From positions 3,286,001 through 3,350,000 of the forward strand of contig NC_046675.1 of NCBI RefSeq assembly GCF_003369915.1: a stretch of 64,000 nucleotides of DNA. Direction: 5' to 3'. The stretch's first letter is position 1. Each line of letters starts with the position of its first letter. Below the pieces are notes generated by a model. The model did no database searches. It was not told the DNA's origin and saw nothing but the letters and a program-made list of their open reading frames with translations. This document shows, one piece after another, positions 25,201 to 37,040 of this stretch. A program made the translations under genes and the position numbers. Origin of the DNA: Drosophila miranda (lineage: Eukaryota; Arthropoda; Insecta; Diptera; Drosophilidae).

Positions 25201-28200
25201 CTCACACTCAGAGTTTCTGTGGCCTTGAAATGCAACGGCAAAAATGGTTGCAGCAAAAAACAATTTGTGCCCCGATTAGAAGGAGAAAAAGCGATGGCGA
25301 TGGCGATGGCTATGACGATGATGACGGAGCAGCCAGAACGACACCGCCAGCGCCAGCGCCATCGTCATTGATGCAGTCAAGCCGAAAATGTGTTAATGGT
25401 GATGAATGCGAAACAGCTGCCTCCCCGGCGGCCTTACGTAATGGAATGCACTCTCCAATCAGCCCAAGGATTTCTGCGATTCCCCAGCCACCAAATCATA
25501 ATAATCAGCAAAGCATTCGAAATCGCTTCGTGGACAAGACTTGTGGGTGGACAATGTGGCCTTGAGGCCTCAAGATATGTCACATAACATTTGGAGAAGT
25601 ACAAATCTTTCAAGTGTATCTTTGGACTAACCATGTGTGAAAATTTACTAAAAGGATTCAAGGTTTAACTGAAATTTTAAGGCGCTTTTTGGTGTGAGAG
25701 AATCTACAGTGGAAAGTGCCTGCCAAATTGTAATAAAATTGGGAATATCTTTTGTTTTGTTTTCCTTTCCTATACATCTTTTGTATAAAAGACAACTCTG
25801 TAAAGGTGAACCTTTTAAAAACAAATAGACAGCAATTTACTTATTGAAAACCAAAATACTTAACCAAATCTCCATCTAAGCAAAATGTCCTCCTAATTCT
25901 TACTGAGATCTAAAAGTTTAATAGGAATATTTCTTAATTTTCTACACGCCACAAAGTCGAGTTCTTGCTTTAATCAGCAAAAATTCAATTTCTTCGCTCA
26001 CTTTCGTATATATTCTCGTTATACATATATAACTATATGTACGATTTATCTGAATACCATTCTATATTCTGTAGGAAACTACACAAAAAGCCGAGAAGAA
26101 TAGAACCAAGACTCAACGACAACAACGCTTCTCCGTCTGTTACTTTCGGATTTATCTTGGAAGTTCTTATGTACAGGAAAATAATAAAATAACCCCAGAA
26201 GCATGTGGGAGAAGTACTTCATTTGCTCAACAACTAGCACTTCTTTCGATCGGGAGAATCGTCGTATTCGTACATAGGAGTACGTACAACTTATCTGCCT
26301 GTCGTGCGGCGCGCAGGCACACAGTTATCACTCGAGCGGAGACGTTCGCGATAAGGTTTATATTTTCGTTGTTTTGTTGTTGTATTTTTGTTGTCGATAA
26401 GGCGCCCAGAGACGTGGCTAGTACAAGTCTCTGAAAGAGGGGTTATTTCCGAATACAACAAAATCAATGGCTTCCCATCCCCCCCCCCGACCCTCCCGCA
26501 GTCGAACGCTGTCTGGCGAACATCCAATATGCTGAACATTCGTGAGCAACTTGTTTGCAGTTGAAGCGATTGAAACGAGAAATGAGAAATCAAAATAGAG
26601 TCAGGCATGACATCAGAAGTTGGGAAAGAGTTTTGGGTGGGTTGTTAGAAGCCAAGTGTTGGGTGGCAGACGGGCGGACGGGCGGACACGCGACTCTCAG
26701 TGCCAGCCCGATGCCCGCATTCTCCACACAACGAGCCACCATTGTCGCAGGGTGCAAAGATTTATGTTTTTTGTATCTTAATTGAAAGGCTTGTTTGTGC
26801 GGCTCGGCTGCTTGATAAGCCACAATTCTCTGGCAACAATTCGTTTATTTTTGTGCTCTGTTTTGGGGCGCCACCACACAAATTTCGAGTGCAGGCCCTC
26901 AACCACTTTACGAGTGCGGTCAGAGGGGGGGCCGGGGATGGTCGGGGGCGGCCTCCCCCCTCTTCTCACATAACAAATTGTCAGCGGCAATGATTCCCAG
27001 CACTCAATGACACGATAAAGCGACACTCACTTCAACAATTCCGATGGATATTCCGCCGAATGGAAACTTCAAAAATACTCGTACATTAGCGAGCGTCCGA
27101 GCGGGCGAGCGGGCGGGAAGAAGCGGGAGGCAACAGCAACGACAACGGACGGGGCAGTGCGCGAGTTTGTGAAAATCAAATACAACTAAATTCGAAACTG
27201 AAAATAATTAAAAATGAAATGGCTTTCAAGTCGGAACGGAACAGTCGGAGAGGCAGAGGCAAAAGGCAGAGGCAGGCAGGCAGGCAGGCGACAGGCCAAA
27301 GTATCTACGAGTTTCAAACACTTGCTAATGACAGAGAGAGGAAGATACTTATGAAGAGAGAGAGAGAGAGAGCGCGGGAAAGAGTGACACTACAGATAGA
27401 GAGAGGGAGAATGAGAGCAGGGAACAGAGAGAGAGATAGAGAGCCAAACGAGGGAGAGTGAGAGTTGTTGCTGTTCTGTTCTGCTCTGGCTGCTGTTGTT
27501 GTATCTTGTAGATACTTTATCTACAAAACTGTCGAGTGCTGGGTTTGCAAGTGTTTGCTCAGCCGTTTTTCCCCGCTCTCTCTCTCTTTCTCTCACTCAG
27601 AGAACCCATACGATGGAGTGCCTGTGTGTGTGTGTGTGTATTCTTATCAGTAAATAGTTTATGTTATGTGCTGCACTTTGCTCTTTCTCTCTCTCTCTCT
27701 ACCGTTCCCGCTCTCCTTTCAACCTCTTTGTTGTTGTGTTATCTCAGCAGACGCCTTGACGCTGATAAAAACTCAATGTTGAGCAATATTTTGGGATCCT
27801 AAGTGGATCACAAAGGAGGTGCTAGCCCGCAGATAACCCCCCTTTCGAGAGAGCCTAATTTGTAGGCCAGGCCATCATGTTTGTTTGCTCCAGCAACCCG
27901 ACAACCCGGCAACCCGGAATCGGACTCATTTATCGTCTTTTCATAGGCTCTCCTCAAACATCAACAAAAAATATGCTGACAGCCACAGAAGCAGCCGCTG
28001 CGGCTGTTGCTGTTTTGTATCTTTTTCTGTGTGTGTCTTTATCTCTATCTATCTCCTTTACTTTTTTTTTTTTGACAAATATCATGTGCGATAAATCGTT
28101 GCCTCAGACTCCGACCTCAGATCTCAGGACACACACACGGGCACGGTGCAGACAGTCAGGCATCCCGAGGACAAAAGCCTGATGTGACGGCAATTTATCC

Positions 28201-31086
28201 CCGACATTTCCGAAGCACCATTGACATTGCTAATCTGAAAAGGCTCTGCTCCTTTTCGTTCGTTTTGTTTGGCTTGTCAGGCGGCATTAAGTGGCGGCTT
28301 GTTGGAAAACACTTTTCCACAACAAATTTGAAAAATTATATGACTAATGGCCCCGAGACTGTAGAGTGTAGTGGGGCTTGGAACTACATTTATCTGTATA
28401 TCTGCTGTCTTACGAACAGGTTTTTAACTGCCAAACGATGACTCAGAACCGGACCTGCTTCCAGAGTCGTCGTGCGATTCGATTCTAGCCGAGGGATCGC
28501 CGCTAATGACTGCCGCATGCAAATGATGAGCTAATCTTCACTGAACAACACTTGTCATTAGGAAGGTTAACAGATGTACATATGTACATACATAAGTACA
28601 CAGGTATATATGGAACATTTGTGCTTGGAATGCCCTCAATCGATAAGATTGCCTTATAGATAGTGTCTCATCTATCTGTCAGATATGCGAGGGTACGATA
28701 AAGGGTGTCACATCCATTTCTGATTAGGATGTACATTTTTCTATGTGTAGGTGTGTTCCGATAAAGGCTGTCATATATTTCGATTAGAAATTAAGATCCA
28801 TATGCAATAAATCACAGGAGAACCAATCAAAGTTCCAAAGTAAAAGTAAGGCCCTATGCCGTAACAAATGGACTTTGTTCCACCTACCATCCATTCCGGA
28901 TAAACTCTTGCGCTCAAATCAAAGACCCCGCGCCATGGAGCCATCCAAGCGAGCACCAAACAATTGCCCCAAATTCATAATTGCAGACCGGCAAAATGGG
29001 TTGACAACTAAAGAGAACTATATATAGTCGTATATTTCTATATAATGGGCGGCACACCCCCACCCTTATCCCCCCACCGCATCCAACAGAGGAACAAAGC
29101 GGCAGGGGCACGGAACGGAAAGAGACCTAAAAATGGGGCAACAGAAATAAAATCAACGTACAGAGCAAAATGAACAATGAAAGGAGCCGGGGACGACGAC
29201 GACGACTCGACGGCTGTGGCGGACTGTCGAGTGGGGGTCAGTGCAGCAGTTGATAACTGCCGGCGAACCGGAGAGCCGGAGTCAGTGGGTTTTATCCGTA
29301 AACGAGGCATCGAGGGAGGGGGCCGTGGGGCGCTGGGAATTGGGATGTAGAAGGGTGTTTAGCATTAGCGGAAGTTGACAAAAGAACCTAAAATGAAAGC
29401 CACATCGACACGAATGCAAATACAAAAAAAATACAACAAAAGCGCAAATGTCATAAGCCATAAAGAAAAGGAAAAGCGCCCCAGGACACTTTATTATGAG
29501 CCTCGGAAAGAGACAGAGACAGTCAGAGAGAGAGAGCGAACAAGAGTGAGTGGTTGGTTGAGCTTTAAAGCCAGCCCCCACAGCAAGGACATCGCCTGCA
29601 AAAGGTAAACACGGCGCATACTTAACAAACCATTCAAATGATGGGACGGGGTGGTGGCAGCCTGCTGGGTGCCTGGGGCAAGGTAACAGCAACCCAAGCA
29701 AGTGTGCCACAGCGGTACAGAGTGCGACCTCATTGACTTTGGCGTCACGTTTTTTCCTTCTTTTTTTGGATGAGTCCGCTGTCGCTGTCGCTCTCGTCTT
29801 CTGTCAAATGAGTTTTCCTCGTGTGTTTGCCTTTGTCCAGCTCCCAGCTCCCGGCTCCCTGTGCGTTTACCCCATCCTAGCTGTCTTTTCTTTTCCCCAA
29901 AAAAAATAAGGAAAAAGGAAAAACTTTAGCCGCATATGTAAGCAGGCGCCCTGCGAGCGTGTGTGTGTGTGTGCAATTATTGGTTGTTCCTCTGCTTGTT
30001 CTTCCTGTTGCCTGTTCCTCGCACGCCACATGAAAAATGAAAGCGAAAATCAATAAACAAGGCACGCGATATAATATCGCCAGGAGCCCCATCGGACGGC
30101 CGCCCACTGACCCCCAAGATGGCTATCAATAAAAGCGGAGAGAGGGGACAAGTTGAACCCCAAAAAGGGTTTCCCCGCTGTCTATTTTGGCCATGTAAGT
30201 GGCTCCAGACCGAACCTAAGCGAACAGCACCGAAACGATCCGAAGCGTGCACCTTCGCCGAGCTCCATTCTGAGCCATGAATGTCGCTGGCGCCAGCCAA
30301 CCTTTTCGTCTACTCCTCATCATCATCGCCATCCTCCCGGTTGCCTTTGTGCGCATAATTTATGCTCATTGCTGGCCCCAAACCCCCACCAGTGCCCCCC
30401 TGCTCAAGGCAACCCGAAGCAAACATCAACCAATGCCAGTCCCCATTTCCTGGCATACCCTCAACGAGCGGGTATCCTGACTTCTGTCAAATGTATCCAA
30501 TGAAGAGCAGAAAGCATGGGATCCTTCAAGGGCTATAGTTGTTTCTGGTTCGAGGGTACTCTTCGTTTGTGAGGAAGGACTCGAGTGGGATTCTGAGGGT
30601 ATCAAACCCATCGCACTGGTAGTAGCCCTCTTCTCGAGTGGTGGAGTAAGCTGCTTTGGATTTTGGCTTTAGATTTCGTTGACTCGGCTCAGAGCCGCCT
30701 GCCTGCCTCTCTTTTGTTTAGAATGTGTACATACATATGTATTTGATGATGATGTGCACGAGTGTGTGCCGTTTGATGATGATTATGCGTGTGTGTGTGT
30801 TGGTGTGTGCGTGGGTATCTGAGTGTGTTTGTTATAAATATCAGACGAGAGAGCGACTACTATTTGTGTCGAGTCAACAGAAAAACAGGCAGCAAGCCGC
30901 ATGCCGCAGGCCGCAGGAAGGAGTTTAAGCACAGCTGCTGTTTACTTTTATTTTTTGTCGGTGGCTGGATGGCTGCTAAATTATAATTATTAATGAGGAT
31001 ATGAAATGAAATTAGAATTTCACATTAGCACTGATTATGTGCGTTGCATAATGGAGCTGCGGCCACGCGGCGTATACGCAATCCGT

Positions 31087-31113
31087 ATGTGTGTGTGTGT
31101 GTGTGTGTGTGTG
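31087..31113. repeat. TG dinucleotide microsatellite
   Basis: A pure TG run of about 27 bases in intergenic DNA. Confidence 0.9.
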
Positions 31114-32650
31114 GGCTCGCGGTCCCATCTCCGTCACCTGCAATGCACGGTGGGCTCTGCCCCGCCCCGCCCCGCCCTGCCCTGCCCGCGTCTATAAATA
31201 TGAAAACATATACCCAAATACATATTGCTCTGCATATTTGTACCTAAATGTTCGTACATCTGTATATAGTGTGAAACATTCAGATACACATATGTACGGG
31301 TATATGTATGTTAGCCATGTACTCCCCAATGCTGCGCTTTTTCTCTGCGGAATCGTTGGTTTCTTTTCTTTGCTTTTCTTTTTTGTTCGTTTCGTTGCTG
31401 GTTTTTTGTGTGTGTGCTGTATTTCTGGTGGTTCGCTTGGCCATAAATGGGTGAAGGTTAAGCAACGTAATATACGGATGGCCGAATATAAATACAACAA
31501 CTATGCAGCAACAGCAGCAACAGAAGCAGCGGCAGCAACTTTATGCCCAACCATCGTCCGTCCGGCCGTCCGTCCATCGCCATGAAAAGCGTGCGCCCTA
31601 CGAAAATGTATCCGAACGAGCCATGAAAAAGCATACATATTCAAGGCATGGAAAATATGCAGCGGCTAGAGCCAATACCAATGCTGAGCTAGGCGAAAAC
31701 AAGAGAGACACAAAGAGAGGCGACATGCAACATCGTGACTGGGGGAGGTCTCAAGGGGCACACAGAGACAGAGACAGCGACAGAGACAGCGACAGAGACA
31801 GTGCAGCGGCAGGGGCTTCCCATGAAAACAAAATCAAAAGCTCACAATTAGGCCAAACGAACAGCAGAGCAGAGAGCGGAGAGCGGATAGAGGAGAGCGA
31901 AGAACGAAGAGTGGCAAAGATAGTGGCAGAGGCATGCAGTGTGTGTTGCATGGGCATGTTGTATGTTGCATGTGTGTGTGTGTGTATGTAAATTACTTGG
32001 GGGCAGTGAAGCCAAACTGCGAAACTATGTCGCTAGGTCGCCTGTCAATACAATCAAGGGACGGGGGCTGGGATGGGGTACGTAGTACACACGGCTGCCC
32101 ATAGGGCGGGCGGGGAGGGGGGAAATCGAATCAAATCGATGTCGTGTTTGCAGGTGCCCAAGCCAAGGTGCGTCTATGAATTATCCATAAATAAAGGCAG
32201 AGGCAGATACAGAGCCACAGACAGAAGCAGGGCAGTGGCAGGGGCAGATACAAAGTCAGAGGCAGTCAAATGGCAACACGAACAGCAACAGCAACAAAAG
32301 ACTAACTCAAACACAAAGAACTTATGGCAAGACCAACGTAAACAAGTGGGCAGGTCTATGGGGGGCAGGCCTCTCTGTCTCTCTGTCTATCTGCCACACA
32401 GCCACTCTTTGTCCCTCTTTGTTTGTTCCTCACTGTGGCCGGTGTCTCTGGTGCACACTCAAGTGGTTAGACCTGGATATGGGTGCCATTAAGAAAGGTG
32501 TCAATAGATTTGCCTGCTTCAAAATGTGGAACTGTGTTTAGGTGAAACTGAAAAGCAGAACATACTTGCCAAGATATTAACCAAGGAAGAGTAGGTTGGG
32601 AAACCCAAAAAGATAACTTAATAGAAACTCAGTAGCCCCATTTGACCTGC

Positions 32651-32933
32651 AAATTAGTTGGCAACCCTGGCTGCAAATGAAACAAATAGCGTATGATGCA
32701 TTTATCAAGCGAAATTAAAATGGAAAGCATCGTTTTTAGATACAAACCCCGAAGAGCTTGAGAGAAATATACCATCACTAATTGAAAATGCACCACAAAC
32801 TGTCACATGCTCTTTTATGCTCATTTTACCTCTCTTTTGTCGTCCCTTGACAATCATTAATTTCCTCGTTCGTTCTTGCAGATGAAATATTAAATCAAAT
32901 TACTTGGCAACCCTGGCTGACAATGAAACAAAT
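32651..32933 (+). repeat. Pair of ~38-bp direct repeats 245 bp apart
   Basis: Positions 32651-32687 and 32896-32933 share AATTA(G/C)TTGGCAACCCTGG followed by a near-identical AATGAAACAAAT end. The sequence is not low-complexity, so this looks like a true duplication or a pair of related elements. Confidence 0.75.
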
Positions 32934-33144
32934 GTTGGCTTGTGCGCTTTATTTTTGGCATTTTAATTAAAAATTGCCCTAGTTGTCGAGTTGTCGGACG
33001 AGCCTGGCGACAGTTTTTGTACTGCACTTGGGTCAGGCCAACAGATTTTCAGATTTCAACAGCAGAAGCTCTTTTGGCAGTCGGAATGGTAGATAGGAAG
33101 AGACATACATACACTGCATATATGTACATACATACATATATATG

Positions 33145-33151
<7 letters not shown>

Positions 33152-33178
<27 letters not shown>
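33152..33178. repeat. GA dinucleotide microsatellite
   Basis: A pure AG run of about 27 bases following TA/CATA repeats. It is a possible GAGA-factor target. Confidence 0.9.
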
Positions 33179-34817
33179 TAAGGAGACAGCGACAAGCAGT
33201 GTCCCAATTTAGCCAGAATCGATGCTTGGCAGCAGGCGCGCAAAAGGGCCTGGGCGACAATGTAATTCATTCAGATTCAGCCCGGTTTCATCCCCGCCCC
33301 GCCCTTCCCTTCCTTCCTCAGTGCACCAAGCACATGACACTACTGCAAAAACAGCAACAAAAACAACGGATTCTTGTTTGAGGTATGCACTGTGCTATTT
33401 TGTTGCCTTGTTCACCTGCCGACAGAGTTGCTAGACCTATGTACATAAGACACATACTGCACCTTCCTGCTGTTCGCTTTCCACCTCCCAACCCAAGGTA
33501 TATTAGGCAGACGGTAAGGCGTACCTAGAGCCAACATCACAGAATCAATCTGGAACATGCGTCCGATCGTAGCAACGTTTGCTCTTTCTGGCTCTGGCCT
33601 CACCTGCTGCTTAACATGCCCTGCTCCCTTCCCTTCTCCCACCTACCATCTCGGCCACGACGCCACGCTCTCTTTCACTCTGGTTATGGCTATTATGTAT
33701 TTGGCTTCAGAACAGATTCTCTTCTACCTTATTGCTTATTGCTGATTGTGTCTGTTTCTCTTCTTTCTTGTTTATTTATTTCTTTATTTCGCTCGCTTCT
33801 TGATTTCGCTTTTGTTGCTGTTACGTCACTCGCGCACTCAGATATTTCATTAACAGGAATTCCATTCTGCGGAGATGCTTTTTTCAAGCGAGTAAAAATA
33901 ACATCTTTATTTTTTCTTTCATAATTACAAATGCAACTAATTTGTTATTGCCCCCGTGGGTAGCGAAGCTGGTTTTCTTTGTTGTTGTTACTTTTTTGCT
34001 TTGTTTTCTTTTTGCTTTTGACTTTTTTGCGCTTAGCTTTTTGTTTCGTTTTATTCGATGACGCTGTGAACTTGAGCAGCCTCAAAGTCGATGGGTAATT
34101 GCCGTCCCCCGCCCCCTGTACCCCGTGCCACGAGCCCCACACCCCGCTGTTACGGCTTACATACTCGTACCTCTAATAACATTCAATTGATGCAGCCAAT
34201 TAACAGCCAGTGCCCGCTGCAATTGAAAACAAACAAAAAACGCGACAGCGACAGCGATATCTATCTGAAGGCATTGGTGGCAATTATAAAATTGTTGAAT
34301 ATTTATGGGCAGGGCAAGGCAAGGTCAAGAAATGGGGTTTCCAAGCCGACGGCGCCGCGCCGTCAGGTGGACTAAAGATCAGCAAAAGCTCAATAAAAGG
34401 CACGAACAGCTGATCCAGCTGATAAATTAAATTGATGTGGAAAGAGTGTGATTACAGGCGATATGCAATATGCAATAGATTTCATTTAAAAGCACAATTA
34501 AAGGGACTAAAATCTATACGATCTACACGTAAATGGATTAAAGATGTTAAAAGGCTGTAGAGAAGCAACAAATATAATGATAGAGATTCTAAAATGAAAC
34601 TGCCATGGGAATGGGAATAGAACAAATCCAAAAAGGGATAATCAAACCTCTGTAAACAAATCAGATGAAACGTTTTGTATAAGTACTGTTTATTAGTAGT
34701 AATAATAGTAGTTCTATTAGTAAGTACCAAATATGGGATGGAATTGTCATAAAATCACAATGAATTGGATTCAGATGAACTGAAAATCATGAAAAGATCG
34801 TCTTAATTGAACTCTCA

Positions 34818-34860
34818 GTTCGCTGGAAGTTCGGTAGAAGCTCGCTAGAAGTTCGCTAAT
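34818..34860 (+). repeat. Four-copy 11-bp minisatellite
   Basis: Units are GTTCGCTGGAA, GTTCGGTAGAA, GCTCGCTAGAA and GTTCGCTAAT, with one or two changes between neighbours. Confidence 0.85.
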
Positions 34861-36699
34861 CTGAAGAAAGAGATTAAAGTACCGCTAGTACCGTAAAACA
34901 GCTACCTGGGTCAGACGTGTCTCCATTAAAATGTATTCTGTGAATTTCGTCTCGGACAAAAGTACTGGAATATATCGGACTTAATAGATTAGAGTTATTG
35001 CAAAAGTGATTGGCAAAGGAGACCGTGAGGCTTGAGTTTTCATTCTCAAATTCCATTCTACAAAGCCACAAACCAAAGCCGCAGCTTTAGTAACTGTAAA
35101 CCACTCCTTCTCGCATAAGTTACGGTCCGTCTACCATATGGAAGGGCCTCTGCACTTATTTCCACCCTGAAAATAATTGCGTCTCGTTTTCGGATCTTGA
35201 AAGTGATTCATTTTTTGCAATTTTCATTTTCATAAACCAATTTAGGCGGCTCAAAGTTTTCCTAGAATCTCCACTCGCTTTAATTTTCTGCTAACATTGC
35301 AGTTTTGCATTTTGAGAGCTCTACGAGTATTCTGGGAGGCCTCGATTATGGCCCAACGCACACACACACACACACACTCGGAGGCACGCATATAGGGCTC
35401 GGACTCGGCTAATAAGCCGAGAGAGTGGAGTGGCAAGGGGAGTGTGAGTGTCCCCGTCTCCGGGTCGAAATCACCGCCGTAACCATTACGGCAAATAGGT
35501 TAACAGCAGTTTCGTGCCTTTTGCATGAACATTTCTCTGTGTGTATGTATGCACATACATACATATGTACAGTATATGAGAGAGTGTGTGCTTGTTTACA
35601 TAAACCTTTTCTCGTTTTCGGGTTTACTTTTTTTCTTCTCAGTTACTTTGTCCCCTTACTGGCTTTACATTTACTCTACTGGTACTATACATGTGTCTGT
35701 GGCTGTGGCTGCTCCTCTACAACACCAGCAGCAGCAGCAGGCAGCAGTTTAACCCACATACGAGCACTGCTCCACGAAATTGCGCAAAGGGGGTGGGGGT
35801 GTGCTGCTGGGAGGCGACCGTCAGGGGGCGGGTGTAAATGCAAATGAAACGAAACGACAGACAAGCGGACAATTTAATGCCTATTTGCATTTAGCAGCAA
35901 CAGCAGCAGGCAAAAAACTAGAATCAAGTGTCGGGTTAGGAGGTGAAACGAGCAAATAGATGAGTAAAAGGAAAGCGGAAAAAAACGTAGAAAGAGGGAG
36001 GGACAATGACAGAAACCGCTATAGAAATGGGTGCAGGGTGGCAGGGGGTGGAAGATGACCGACTGCGCAACACGAGGCGGCAGGCAGAAAGGATCGGCAT
36101 ATCTGAGCAGCGACTCAGATAAATCATTCACATATGCGTCAGGTTTTGTAAAAAAGTAAGACGCAATTTACTAGTTGAAAAGAAGACGTAATTTTCCTGA
36201 ATTTCCAACCCCTCGTTGGAAAGCTGAACAGTTAATTGGAGTTCCTGGAAAACCAAGGGATGGAGCAGCCCACTATTATGTTTATGTCAGGGCTGGAGAG
36301 GATCTGCACTGCAAGAGTAATCTATAGCGGGCCCACTGCGTATCCTGTCGAAGACCCACTGCAAAGGACTCCCCTGCAATGCCTCTGTAGAGGATCCGCT
36401 GCGTAGTTCCGTTATAGATGATCTTCCCACCCCACCCCATTACCCGATTATTCTACGCTTAAGGCTTAAAGAGATCGATCTTACATCTAGTTTTTAGATA
36501 TATTCACCTTTTTGCAAGGAGTCGTGCATACAGCTGCAATTAATTTGAGTGTGGCTATATAAGAACGACTATATATGGTACTTGGATACGCTCTATGTGG
36601 ATATCGCTTTATGCTGGGCTTACTTTACTTTACTTTACAATACAATATGTACTCGTACGTTATTATTATTTGTTATGGTATTCAATTATTCAATTATTG

Positions 36700-37040
36700 T
36701 TTTATATGTGACGCGACAGTTGCTTTTGTTGTTGTTGTTTCTTTTGCTGCTGTTGCTGTAGCTTCTGTTGGAATTGTTGTTAGTTTATCAACTTTGTTTT
36801 GACTCTGTTCTTTCCTCTCTTCGGCTCTCTCGTTAGGCGCTGCTCAGCAGGCTAATGTTGCTATCGTTGTTGTTATACTCTTTGGAAATGTTGGTTGATT
36901 TTGTTGAATTATGTAAAATGCACACACAAATAGCACAGAACACGCACAAACGTTCACAAAGCTGAGGCCGTACAATAGATTTCAGTGATGCAAAAACGTT
37001 TATATCGATGTTAATTTATCGATCTGGGAAACTATCGACG
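36700..37040 (-). promoter_or_regulatory. ps: Possible distal ps promoter with ATCGAT (DRE-like) cluster
   Basis: Three DRE-like motifs lie within about 45 bp near 36990-37035 (TATCGATG, TATCGATC and TATCGACG, against the DREF consensus TATCGATA). On the minus strand the following 36960-36700 is rich in CAACAA/CAGCAACAG, which is the usual look of a Drosophila 5' UTR. No coding gene lies downstream on that strand before ps, so a distal ps start is the simplest reading. The start site and splice donor are not identified. Confidence 0.35.

Noticed and set aside
25051-25565. Overlapping open frames on both strands near 25.1-25.5 kb
   Set aside because: GC-rich, proline/histidine/arginine-biased translations with no family resemblance and no matching splice sites.
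27219-27461. Plus-strand ATG after a UTR-like leader
   Set aside because: The encoded peptide is almost entirely an Arg/Glu/Gly translation of purine repeats, so I do not accept it as a gene.
31503-31991. 162-codon plus-strand open frame
   Set aside because: It translates CAG and GACAGA repeats, has no domain, and arises from low-complexity DNA.
36290-36420. Possible tRNA-like or small RNA gene
   Set aside because: I could not find A-box and B-box motifs or a cloverleaf; the pattern is better explained as a decayed tandem repeat.
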